From Pseudomonadales bacterium (GTDB lineage Bacteria; Pseudomonadota; Gammaproteobacteria; Pseudomonadales; Pseudohongiellaceae), in assembly GCA_024234365.1 (NCBI GenBank), contig JACKOK010000001.1, positions 620,001-684,000 of the forward strand: a stretch of 64,000 nucleotides of DNA. The letters are read 5' to 3'. A program made the translations under genes and the position numbers. This document shows, piece by piece, positions 17,941 through 25,808 of the stretch. Position 1 is the stretch's first letter. Each line of letters begins with the position of its first letter. The notes under the pieces were generated by a model, which saw only the letters and a program-made list of their open reading frames with translations, was not told the origin of the DNA and ran no database searches.

Positions 17941-19356
17941 ATGCCACACGGGGATAGCACCCGCACGGAACGCGACAGCATGGGCGATATCCAGGTGCCA
18001 GCCGAGGCGCTCTGGGGTGCCCAGACTCAGCGCTCTCTGCAGCATTTTCACATCGGTGACGATCACTTTACAGAGGCCTTTCTGCGCGCCTTCGCGTTGG
18101 TGAAGAAGGCTGCTGCGCTCTGCAACCACAGGCTCGGCGGGCTGGACGAGCAGCGGGCCGATCTGATCGTGCGTGTGTGCGACGAGATTCTGGGCGGGCA
18201 GCATGCCGACCAGTTCCCGCTGTCCGTGTGGCAGACCGGCAGTGGCACCCAGACCAATATGAACGTCAATGAGGTCATCGCCAATCGTGGCAATGAACTG
18301 GCAGGGGAGGCGCGTGGCAGCAACTCGCCACTGCACCCCAACGACCACGTCAACCGCAGCCAGTCCTCCAACGATGTGTTTCCAACGGTGATGCATGTGG
18401 CAAGCCTGCAGTATCTGCTGGAGACACTGCTGCCGGCGCTGGACGCCCTGATTGCCGGACTGGACGGCAAATGTCGCGAATTCTCCGCGTTCATCAAGAG
18501 TGGCCGTACCCACATGATGGATGCCACGCCCGTGACCTTGGGGCAGGAATTCGGCGCTTACCGTGCGCAGCTGCAGTATGCCCGCGAGCAACTCGCACAG
18601 ACGGCTACGGGGGTGGCGCAGCTTGCCATCGGCGGCAGCGCGGTCGGCACCGGCGTGAATACGGACGTGCGCTGGGCGGGCATGATGGCGGGCACACTGA
18701 GTGAGCTGAGCGGCCTGCCTTTCGAACCGGCGCCGGACAAGTTCATGGCCCTGGCGGGGCACGATGCGCTGGTGGATCTGCATGGTCGCCTGAATCTGCT
18801 GTGTACGGCACTGTACAAGATGGCGAGCGATATCCGCCTGATGAACTCGGGCCCGCGCTGTGGTCTGGCGGAAATCCGCATTCCGGCCAATGAGCCGGGC
18901 AGTTCCATCATGCCGGGCAAGGTCAACCCGACACAGGTGGAGGCTCTGACCATGATCTGCCTGCGGGTGATGGGCAATAACACGGCGGTGTCCATGGCGG
19001 GCAGCCAGGGGCAGTTCGAACTCAATGTCTACAAACCGCTGATTATCCACTGTGTGCTGGAGTCCATGCGCCTGCTGGCCGAGGGCATGGACAGTTTCCG
19101 CCTGCACTGCCTTGAGGGACTGCAGGCCAACGAGGCTCAGCTGACGCGCTCCGTGGAACGATCCCTGATGTTGGTGACGGCCCTGAGCCCGGTCATTGGC
19201 TATGACGAGGCCGCCCGTGCGGCGAAATATGCCGATACCCACGGGCTCAGTCTGCGCGAGGCCGTGCTGGCCCTGCAGTTGATGGATGGCGAAACCTTCG
19301 ATGCCCGGGTGGATGCCCGCAGCATGCTGTTTCCGTCCGGAGGCAAAGAGGGCTAA
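17941..19356 (+). CDS. fumC: Class II fumarate hydratase
   Basis: Iron-free fumarase that converts fumarate to L-malate. The start is ATG 17941 behind GAGGAAGG, giving 471 residues; an upstream open frame to 17833 lies inside acnA and is rejected. Motifs in order: GSGTQTNMNVNEV, NRSQSSNDVFPT, GRTHMMDATPVTLGQE, and the signature loop GSSIMPGKVNPTQVE with the catalytic serine at about 321. The TQTNMN and HMMDATP segments favour fumarase over aspartase or argininosuccinate lyase. The O2-stable class II form next to AcnA is a stress-tolerant pairing. Confidence 0.95.
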   Translation: MPHGDSTRTERDSMGDIQVPAEALWGAQTQRSLQHFHIGDDHFTEAFLRAFALVKKAAALCNHRLGGLDEQRADLIVRVCDEILGGQHADQFPLSVWQTGSGTQTNMNVNEVIANRGNELAGEARGSNSPLHPNDHVNRSQSSNDVFPTVMHVASLQYLLETLLPALDALIAGLDGKCREFSAFIKSGRTHMMDATPVTLGQEFGAYRAQLQYAREQLAQTATGVAQLAIGGSAVGTGVNTDVRWAGMMAGTLSELSGLPFEPAPDKFMALAGHDALVDLHGRLNLLCTALYKMASDIRLMNSGPRCGLAEIRIPANEPGSSIMPGKVNPTQVEALTMICLRVMGNNTAVSMAGSQGQFELNVYKPLIIHCVLESMRLLAEGMDSFRLHCLEGLQANEAQLTRSVERSLMLVTALSPVIGYDEAARAAKYADTHGLSLREAVLALQLMDGETFDARVDARSMLFPSGGKEG

Positions 19357-19389
19357 ACTGCGCCCTTACGATTCTGACCCCGAGGACCT

Positions 19390-20946
19390 ATGGAACTCCT
19401 GCTGGACCCCGCGACCTGGATTGCGCTGGCGACCCTGATCATTCTTGAAGTGGTTTTGGGGATCGACAATCTGGTCTTCATTGCCATTCTGGCCAATAAG
19501 CTTCCTCCGCACCAGCGCGACCGTGCCCGTATCACGGGCCTGTCTCTGGCCGTGGTCATGCGCCTGGGGCTGCTCAGTGGTGTCTCCTGGCTCATCACGC
19601 TCACCTCGCCACTGTTTACCGTGTATGGCCTGGATTTCTCCGGACGCGACCTGATCCTGCTGGCGGGGGGGCTGTTTTTGCTGTTCAAGGCGACCACCGA
19701 GCTGCACGAACGTCTGGAAGGCAGCATGCGCGGGCAGATCGAGAACCGCGTGTATGCCGGTTTCTGGCTGGTGGTTTCACAGATCGTGGTGCTGGATGCG
19801 GTGTTCTCGCTGGACGCCGTGATTACGGCGGTGGGCATGGTCAACAATCTGGCGGTCATGATGACGGCGGTGGTGATCTCGGTCAGCCTGATGCTGCTCG
19901 CTTCCAAGCCGCTTACCCAGTTTGTGGACGCTCACCCCACCGTGGTGGTGCTGTGCCTGAGCTTCCTGCTGATGATTGGTCTCAGCCTGGTGGCCGAGGG
20001 TTTCGGCTTCCATATTCCCAAGGGCTATCTGTACGCCGCCATCGGGTTCTCCATCACCATCGAGTTCTTCAATCAGGTGGCCAATGCCAACCGGGCGAAA
20101 CACGAGGCACGCATGCCGCTGCGTGAACGCACAGCGGCGGCGGTGCTGAGCCTGCTGGGCGGGCGCGCCTATGACCAACCCGAGTCCCACGATGACAAGG
20201 CGGCACCGGAGGACCTGTCGGCCTTTCATGTGGCCGAGCGTAACATGGTGACGGGAGTGCTGACCCTGGCCGAGCGTTCCGTGCGTTCGCTGATGACGCC
20301 GCGCACGGATATCTCCTGGGTCAATCTGGAGGATAGCGTCGAGACGATCCGCGCCATGCTGATCGACACCCCGCACAGTTTTTTCCCGGTCTGCCGCGGC
20401 AGCCTGGACGAGATTGCGGGCATTGCCCGTGCCAAGGACCTGCTCAATGATCTGTCCATGCACGGGCAGGCAACGCCGGCAGACAAACTGCGCAAACCGA
20501 TCTTCGTGCCGGACTCCATTGCCGTGCTGCCCCTGATCGAGACGCTGCGCCGCTCGAAGGGACAACTGGTGCTGGTGGTGGATGAATACGGCACGATTCA
20601 GGGGCTGATTACCCCGATTGACGTGTTTGAAGCCATCGCGGGGGAATTTCCGGACGAGGATGAAACTCCGGCCATCGAGGTGGTGGACGAGAATCAGTGG
20701 CGCGTGGCGGGGCATGCCGACCTGCACGAACTGTCCCGCGTGCTGGAGACCGGGGTGTTTGATGATGATATTGAGGATTACGCGACGATTGCCGGTTTCC
20801 TCATGAGCAAGTTTGACCAATTGCCCGATGTGGGAGCGCAGCTGGAGCTGCGCGGTTTCGTGTTCACCGTGCTGCAGGTGGAAGAGCAGCGTATTGCCCT
20901 GGTGGAAATATCACGGGTATTGCAGCAGGACCTCTACGTCGGCTGA
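19390..20946 (+). CDS. TerC-family membrane protein with CBS pair and CorC/HlyC domain
   Basis: A polypeptide of 518 residues. Residues 1-235 form a TerC-type membrane domain of about seven helices with the conserved acidic VLGIDNLVFIAI and VLDAVFSLDAVITA motifs. A linker is followed by two CBS domains (about 290-415) and a C-terminal transporter-associated CorC/HlyC domain (about 430-515). This matches the E. coli YegH/YoaE architecture. TerC proteins are linked to metal-ion (Mn2+) export, often during membrane-protein metallation; the exact ion here is inferred. It follows fumC by 33 bases. Confidence 0.88.
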   Translation: MELLLDPATWIALATLIILEVVLGIDNLVFIAILANKLPPHQRDRARITGLSLAVVMRLGLLSGVSWLITLTSPLFTVYGLDFSGRDLILLAGGLFLLFKATTELHERLEGSMRGQIENRVYAGFWLVVSQIVVLDAVFSLDAVITAVGMVNNLAVMMTAVVISVSLMLLASKPLTQFVDAHPTVVVLCLSFLLMIGLSLVAEGFGFHIPKGYLYAAIGFSITIEFFNQVANANRAKHEARMPLRERTAAAVLSLLGGRAYDQPESHDDKAAPEDLSAFHVAERNMVTGVLTLAERSVRSLMTPRTDISWVNLEDSVETIRAMLIDTPHSFFPVCRGSLDEIAGIARAKDLLNDLSMHGQATPADKLRKPIFVPDSIAVLPLIETLRRSKGQLVLVVDEYGTIQGLITPIDVFEAIAGEFPDEDETPAIEVVDENQWRVAGHADLHELSRVLETGVFDDDIEDYATIAGFLMSKFDQLPDVGAQLELRGFVFTVLQVEEQRIALVEISRVLQQDLYVG

Positions 20947-20968
20947 CGCGGGCCCTGCTGCCGTTTGC

Positions 20969-21634
20969 TCAGGCGGGAGGCGCCGCCACGATCTGCAGCT
21001 CCACCCGACGATTCTGTGCCCGCCCGGCGTCTGTGGCATTACTGGCGATGGGCTGATCCGGCCCCATGCCCTGCGCGAGAATCCTCCCCTGGTCCACCCC
21101 CTGTGCCGCGAGGTAATTGGCAACGCTGGTCGCGCGGCGGTTGGACAGATTGTAGTTGTAGTCGGCGCTGCCCGTGGAATCCGTGTGGCCGGTGACCTGG
21201 AGCCGGGTGTCCTTGTATTTGTACAGTACAGAGGCAACCGAGTTGAGCACCGGCGCAAACTCCGGGCGCAGCGTGTATTCATTGGTGTTGAAGGTGATAT
21301 TGCCGGGCATCACCAGATTCAGCTGGTCGCCTACGCGCTGTATCTGCACGCCGCTTCCCTGCAGTTCCTGGCGCAGTTCCGCTTCCTGCACGTCCATATA
21401 CGCGCCCACACCCGCACCGATGGCACCACAGCCGGCGGCGGCATTGCGTGCATGCTGGCCATTCTCGATGGCACCCACCAGGCCGCAGACCACGGAGCCA
21501 ATGGCGCCGTACTGAACCGCGCGGCTGACCTGCTGTTCGCCCGTGTAGGGGTTGATGGTGGTACAGGCGCTCAGTGCGAGGCCGGCAGCCAGCGCGCCAA
21601 TCATCGTCCTGAAACCGGCAGATGGGGTAATCAT
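20969..21634 (-). CDS. OmpA-family peptidoglycan-associated lipoprotein
   Basis: A lipoprotein of 221 residues. The signal peptide ends in the lipobox LSAC, with the lipidated cysteine near residue 24, behind a good ribosome site (AGGAG). A glycine-rich segment around residues 45-80 (GAIGSVVCGLVGA...GCGAIGAGVGAYMD) resembles the glycine-zipper of YiaD-like proteins. The C-terminal OmpA domain (about 105-215) has TGHTDSTGSADYN and LSNRRATSVANYL, whose D and R bind meso-diaminopimelate in this family. It probably tethers the outer membrane to peptidoglycan. It converges on the TerC gene with 22 bases between stops. Confidence 0.9.
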   Translation of the reverse strand: MITPSAGFRTMIGALAAGLALSACTTINPYTGEQQVSRAVQYGAIGSVVCGLVGAIENGQHARNAAAGCGAIGAGVGAYMDVQEAELRQELQGSGVQIQRVGDQLNLVMPGNITFNTNEYTLRPEFAPVLNSVASVLYKYKDTRLQVTGHTDSTGSADYNYNLSNRRATSVANYLAAQGVDQGRILAQGMGPDQPIASNATDAGRAQNRRVELQIVAAPPA

Positions 21635-21839
21635 GGTGTTGTCTCCTGAGTTGTCATGGGGGGTACTGTAGGCAGGTGTGCCTGCAAAAGTAAATTTTCA
21701 TGCCTATTCTCTCTCATACTCTGTGAACGGGTGCTGAATATTGCAAAAAAGTGCAGAGGGCGCCGAAGGATGAGGCTCTGTATCGGCTGCCGGATTTGCA
21801 TTAAGCTGCAGCCTTTCTCTTCCCATACGCAGAGGTGCT

Positions 21840-23201
21840 ATGAGTCAGGCGGCCTACCAGGCACAGGTCAAGACGCTGTCCGACCGGTTGCTTGCGCTGC
21901 AGAAACCGATCCGGATTCTCGATGCCATCAAATGGCCCGCACGCTTCGAGCGGGAGTTTCTGGCATCCGCAGGGCAGGTACTGCCCCCAGTGGATCGCGC
22001 GTATTACGAACAGTTGGCGCTGAACTTCCAGGTGCCGCAGCTGCGGGAGCAGTTCAAGACCCTGCGCAGCGACATCCGGCGTAGGCTCGGGCAGGGCGAC
22101 GGGCTGGGCAGAATATTGCGTGATACCGTCGACCAGTACCTGTTGGTGATCGATCTGCTGGAGGCCCGGGGCACGGTGCAGTTCGGCCAGATCAGCCGGG
22201 AACTTTACGGTTCTGCGGCGGACAGGCTGCGTGGTGACCGCAAGAGCCTGCGCACCTTGGGCGAGAAACTGTGCCAGATATTTTCCCTGCCTGCCGCCGA
22301 ACACATCAGCCGCCCCTACGGCAAAACCATTGCTGCGCCCGAGGCCGTGCAGATTCTGCAGCAGCGCCTCACGCCCTATTTCCCCCCGGGTGATATCCGC
22401 GTGATTCTCAGCGATGGTATCGTCTCCGATGCTGCCGCGGGGGGCGATTACATCAAGATCAATCAGGATTCGGAGTTTTCCGAATTCGATCTGCAGATTC
22501 TGGAAGTGCATGAGGGCTGGGTGCATGTAGGTACCACCCTGAACGGCCGCCGCCAACCCTGGGCAAGTTGGCTCAGTGTGGGTTCTCCCCGCGTGACGGC
22601 CTGCCAGGAGGGGCTGGCGGTGTTGATGGAAACCCTGACCTTCAGCTCTTACCCTCAGCGCGCCCGCAAGGTGAGCGACCGCGTGGTGGCCGTGGATATT
22701 GCCGAGCAGGGGGCGAGTTTCATCGAGGTGTACCGCTTCTTTGTCCAGAGGGGACTGAGCGAGCGGGAGAGTTACCGCATCACCCAGCGCGTGTTTCGCG
22801 GGGGCACCCTGGAGGGCGGCTCGGTGTTTACCAAGGATCTGTCGTATCTGCGTGGCTTCGTGGAGAACGTGAACTTCATCCGCAGCGCCATCAATTCCGG
22901 AGTGCCGGAAATCATTCCCATGCTGTTTGTCGGCAAGGTGACGCTGGATGATTTGCCCATTCTGTACCAGCACTACCTTGAAGGAACCATTGTCGGCCCC
23001 CAGATCATGCCGGAGATGTTCCGCAATATGAACGGCCTGTATGTCTGGTTCGGATTCTCCAGCGGCATAGGCGTGGTCAATATCGGCCGCGTGCAGAAAC
23101 ATTTCGATCTGATGTTTCGCAATATGCCCAGGAGCGAACCGGTCTATAGCGCGGACGGCCACCTGCGTGGCTCGCAGACACAAGAATCCCCTGTGGATTG
23201 A
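21840..23201 (+). CDS. DUF1704 / QEGLA-motif family zincin (MATCAP-like peptidase)
   Basis: A protein of 453 residues of the family often named 'flavohemoglobin expression-modulating QEGLA motif protein'. It has the zincin motif H224-E225-G-W-V-H229 (HExxxH) and the name-giving QEGLA at about 256, with further conserved charge at YRFFVQRGLSERESYRITQRVFRGG-like segments. Eukaryotic relatives (MATCAP) are tubulin tyrosine carboxypeptidases, so a metallo-carboxypeptidase chemistry is plausible. The bacterial substrate is unknown, and the flavohemoglobin name should not be read as function. HtpX begins 26 bases downstream, so two metallopeptidases may share a transcript. Confidence 0.8.
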   Translation: MSQAAYQAQVKTLSDRLLALQKPIRILDAIKWPARFEREFLASAGQVLPPVDRAYYEQLALNFQVPQLREQFKTLRSDIRRRLGQGDGLGRILRDTVDQYLLVIDLLEARGTVQFGQISRELYGSAADRLRGDRKSLRTLGEKLCQIFSLPAAEHISRPYGKTIAAPEAVQILQQRLTPYFPPGDIRVILSDGIVSDAAAGGDYIKINQDSEFSEFDLQILEVHEGWVHVGTTLNGRRQPWASWLSVGSPRVTACQEGLAVLMETLTFSSYPQRARKVSDRVVAVDIAEQGASFIEVYRFFVQRGLSERESYRITQRVFRGGTLEGGSVFTKDLSYLRGFVENVNFIRSAINSGVPEIIPMLFVGKVTLDDLPILYQHYLEGTIVGPQIMPEMFRNMNGLYVWFGFSSGIGVVNIGRVQKHFDLMFRNMPRSEPVYSADGHLRGSQTQESPVD

Positions 23202-23227
23202 AGACAGTTTTCGAGGAAAGACAAAGC

Positions 23228-24112
23228 ATGAAGCGCATTGCCCTGTTTCTGATGACCAACCTGGCCATTATTGTGGTGTTGAGTATTACCCTGCGTCTGC
23301 TTGGCGTGGAACGTATTCTGGATGAGCAGGGAGCGGGCCTGGACCTGAACAGCCTGTTGATCTTCTCTGCCGTGTTTGGTTTCGGCGGGGCGTTTATTTC
23401 TCTTGCCATGTCCAAATGGATTGCCAAACGTTCTACCGGCGCGCGCGTCATTGCTCAACCAGCCAATGGCACCGAGCAGTGGCTGCTGAGCACGGTGCAG
23501 CGTCAGGCCCAACAGGCCGGTATCGGCATGCCGGAAGTGGCGATTTTCAACTCGCCACAGCCCAATGCCTTTGCCACGGGTGCCTCGCGCAACAACGCGC
23601 TGGTTGCGGTGAGTTCCGGCCTGCTGCAGAACATGAACCCGGACGAGGTGGAAGCGGTGCTGGCCCACGAGATCACCCATGTCGCCAACGGCGATATGGT
23701 GACGCTGACGCTGATTCAGGGCGTGGTGAACACCTTTGTGATCTTCTTCTCCCGCGTGATCGGCCACTTCATCGACCGCGTGGTGTTCAAGACTGAGCGC
23801 GGCCACGGCCCGGCCTTCTGGGTTGCCACAATAGTGGCGGAACTGGTGCTGGGCTTCCTGGCCTCCATGATCGTGATGTGGTTCAGCCGCCAGCGCGAGT
23901 TTCGCGCCGATGCCGGCGGTGCGCGTCTGGCCGGTCATCAGAAAATGATTGCCGCACTACAGCGTTTGCAGCAGGGCAGCCAGCCTACCGCCATGCCCGA
24001 TGAACTGGTGGCCTTCGGCATCAGCAATCGCGGTGGTCAGGGGCTTTCGCGCCTGTTCATGTCTCACCCGCCCTTAAGCGAGCGCATCGCGGCCCTGCAG
24101 CGGGCCGCCTGA
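23228..24112 (+). CDS. htpX: Membrane zinc metalloprotease HtpX
   Basis: Inner-membrane M48 protease that degrades misfolded membrane proteins together with FtsH. I start it at ATG 23228 behind GAGGAAAG (294 residues). Two N-terminal transmembrane segments are followed by the zinc motif H147-E148-I-T-H151 and two further hydrophobic stretches (VVNTFVIFF, VAELVLGFLASMIV). The third-ligand region is FRADAGGARLAG. Length and motif position match E. coli HtpX (HEITH at 139-143). A strong terminator follows. Confidence 0.95.
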   Translation: MKRIALFLMTNLAIIVVLSITLRLLGVERILDEQGAGLDLNSLLIFSAVFGFGGAFISLAMSKWIAKRSTGARVIAQPANGTEQWLLSTVQRQAQQAGIGMPEVAIFNSPQPNAFATGASRNNALVAVSSGLLQNMNPDEVEAVLAHEITHVANGDMVTLTLIQGVVNTFVIFFSRVIGHFIDRVVFKTERGHGPAFWVATIVAELVLGFLASMIVMWFSRQREFRADAGGARLAGHQKMIAALQRLQQGSQPTAMPDELVAFGISNRGGQGLSRLFMSHPPLSERIAALQRAA

Positions 24113-24140
24113 TTTTTCTGCCACCCGCGTTTTCCGTAAC

Positions 24141-24175
24141 GCCCCGGTCATCAGCTGACCGGGGCGTTTTTGTTT
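24141..24175 (+). terminator. Rho-independent terminator after htpX
   Basis: A perfect 10-bp stem GCCCCGGTCA / TGACCGGGGC with loop TCAGC is followed by a T-rich run (GTTTTTGTTTG). It separates htpX from the peptide/rhomboid unit. Confidence 0.92.
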
Positions 24176-24314
24176 GTCCTTCCTGTCCCTTTTTCGTTTT
24201 CTTCGCCTGCCATTGGCAGGATTGGCATTCCTGTACTACACCTTAAGTGCAGGCTGCTTGTATGAATCGATTCGAAAAGGAACTTCAAATCAAAACCCAA
24301 AGGAGGGAAAAGCT

Positions 24315-24533
24315 ATGCGTGAACTTTCAATGGTAGAGGTGGAGCAGGTGAGTGGGGGGGCGTTTCTTGATGCTGCGCCCCTGTTTACTACGACTGTTGG
24401 TATTGCCGCATACACATTCGGTTCGGGTTGGGCCACGATGGGTGTAGCTGCGGCACTGGCAATTTCGCCCATCTCGGTTGTGGCTATGGCGGGCTTGAGC
24501 CTGGTCGGTGGCTATGCGGCAATGCAGGACTGA
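24315..24533 (+). CDS. Double-glycine-leader bacteriocin-like peptide precursor
   Basis: A small gene of 72 codons with an unusually strong ribosome site (AGGAGGG, 8 bases before ATG). The first 15 residues, MRELSMVEVEQVSGG, are a textbook double-glycine leader (L, V-E and V-S-G-G in the usual places). The predicted core of 57 residues starts AFLDAAPLF and is a hydrophobic, Gly/Ala-rich, helix-prone stretch without cysteines (GVAAALAISPISVVAMAG). Such leaders are normally cut by the C39 domain of an ABC exporter, but no such exporter is in the window. The next gene on the strand is a rhomboid protease. Antibacterial or signalling activity is inferred only. Confidence 0.75.
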   Translation: MRELSMVEVEQVSGGAFLDAAPLFTTTVGIAAYTFGSGWATMGVAAALAISPISVVAMAGLSLVGGYAAMQD

Positions 24534-24566
24534 TGCTTTCCGGCAGGTAGTCGGATTGTAAGTAGT

Positions 24567-24598
24567 GACGAGGTAGCGAGCACCATCGTTATCTCGTC
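24567..24598 (+). other. Intercistronic RNA hairpin between peptide and rhomboid genes
   Basis: GACGAGGTAGCGA pairs with TCGTTATCTCGTC over 13 positions (two G-U wobbles in RNA), closing on the loop GCACCA. No T tract follows, so it is unlikely to be a full terminator. It could protect the 3' end of the peptide message or lower read-through into the rhomboid gene. Confidence 0.6.
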
Positions 24599-24644
24599 CC
24601 TGGGTAAACAGATGGCCCGATATGAAAGAGGAAGGCGAAGTGCG

Positions 24645-25805
24645 ATGAAGATTGTTCTCAAGGGGAAGCTGATGCGCCACAGACTGATGCGGGTTCTGGG
24701 CCTGCTGCTTGTTGGGTATGTCGTCGTTCTTCTTGCTGGTCGTTATAGCCGTCCCTCGCCAACGGGTGTAGGGGATGTTATTTCGGTGCTGGCAATTCCC
24801 ATGGCCGTGCTTGGGCTGTTCTGGCTGTTCAGAACAATGGGGAAGGTGATGCCGGGCATCGCTCTCGATAAAACTACTCTGGAACTGCCGTTTTTCTATT
24901 TCTGGACATCAAGAATCCCACTTTCCTCGATTGTCACTGCAGGGGAATTGAACATAAATGTCGGCGCACCTTCATTTTCGATTGGCCTGTCAAACGGCTC
25001 GAACAGGGCTGTGGATTCCTCCGTTTTTTCGTCCCTGGAGGAATTTGAGATGTTGCGAAGCAGGCTTGCCGAGGTGGCGGCGCATAACAGGCAGGAAAAC
25101 GTCTGGTCTATTTTGCAGGTCAAAGATTCGTCGATAGGAATACACGGTTTGCAACTGATTTTTGTTGGCCTGTGGAGCTATCTGTTTTACATGGTGCATC
25201 TTGTGGATGCCGGAAAAAGGATAGCCATTCTTGAGCTTGGAGCGCTGACGGAGACGGCCTGGTCACAGGGGGAGTTCTATCGGTTTTCGTCCTGGTTTTT
25301 TCTTCACTCCGGCATCTTTCATCTGCTGGTCAATGTCATGACCTTTGCCACGCTGTCGACGCCCCTTCTGCGTGTAATAGACTTCAGTCGTTATCTGTGT
25401 CTGTTGTTATTGTCGACGCTGTTTGCGGCGCTCTATGCCGTGAGTGTCACGCCTGAACACTATGTCATCGGTGCGTCTGGCGGAATCTTCGGTCTGTTTG
25501 GTGCGCATTGTGCGTTAACGTTTAATAGATACCTCCCTGTAAGCATCAGCCCTTTTTCCAATAAGTTCATTGTGTTGCTGATTGTGCTTGAGTTCATCAT
25601 GGAGGCATTCACGGCAGGAGTTTCATTGGCGGCCCATCTGGGTGGCGGTGTCACGGGATATGCCCTGATGCGAACCGTTCTGTATTTCAACCCGTCCAAT
25701 CGCATCTATGAGTCCACGCGCCTGGAGAAGGGGCTGGCGCTTGTTCTTGTTCTGGCCACGCTCGCAGGCCTGCTGCGTTTCCTGGCGCTGGCCGCCCAGG
25801 TCTGA
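24645..25805 (+). CDS. Rhomboid-family intramembrane serine protease with N-terminal PH-like region
   Basis: I prefer the ATG at 24645 (behind AGGAAGG, 386 residues) to the in-frame ATG at 24612. Two transmembrane helices (about 10-65) precede a soluble beta-rich stretch of about 100 residues that looks like a bacterial PH domain. The rhomboid core has FHLLVNV, the catalytic serine S278 in GASGGIFG and the histidine H331 in AAHLGGGVTGY. The Ser-His dyad is intact, so it should be active. It lies 111 bases after the double-glycine peptide on the same strand. Compared with its flanks the gene is lower in GC and has more rare codons, a possible sign of transfer. Substrate unknown; processing of, or immunity to, the peptide is inference. 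Confidence 0.85.
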   Translation: MKIVLKGKLMRHRLMRVLGLLLVGYVVVLLAGRYSRPSPTGVGDVISVLAIPMAVLGLFWLFRTMGKVMPGIALDKTTLELPFFYFWTSRIPLSSIVTAGELNINVGAPSFSIGLSNGSNRAVDSSVFSSLEEFEMLRSRLAEVAAHNRQENVWSILQVKDSSIGIHGLQLIFVGLWSYLFYMVHLVDAGKRIAILELGALTETAWSQGEFYRFSSWFFLHSGIFHLLVNVMTFATLSTPLLRVIDFSRYLCLLLLSTLFAALYAVSVTPEHYVIGASGGIFGLFGAHCALTFNRYLPVSISPFSNKFIVLLIVLEFIMEAFTAGVSLAAHLGGGVTGYALMRTVLYFNPSNRIYESTRLEKGLALVLVLATLAGLLRFLALAAQV

Positions 25806-25808
25806 TGT

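Noticed and set aside
16202..17947. Minus-strand open frame of 581 codons across acnA
   Set aside because: Antisense shadow of a GC-rich gene. Similar long shadows at 17902-19242, 21801-23183, 29713-31326 and 61865-63331 were dropped for the same reason.
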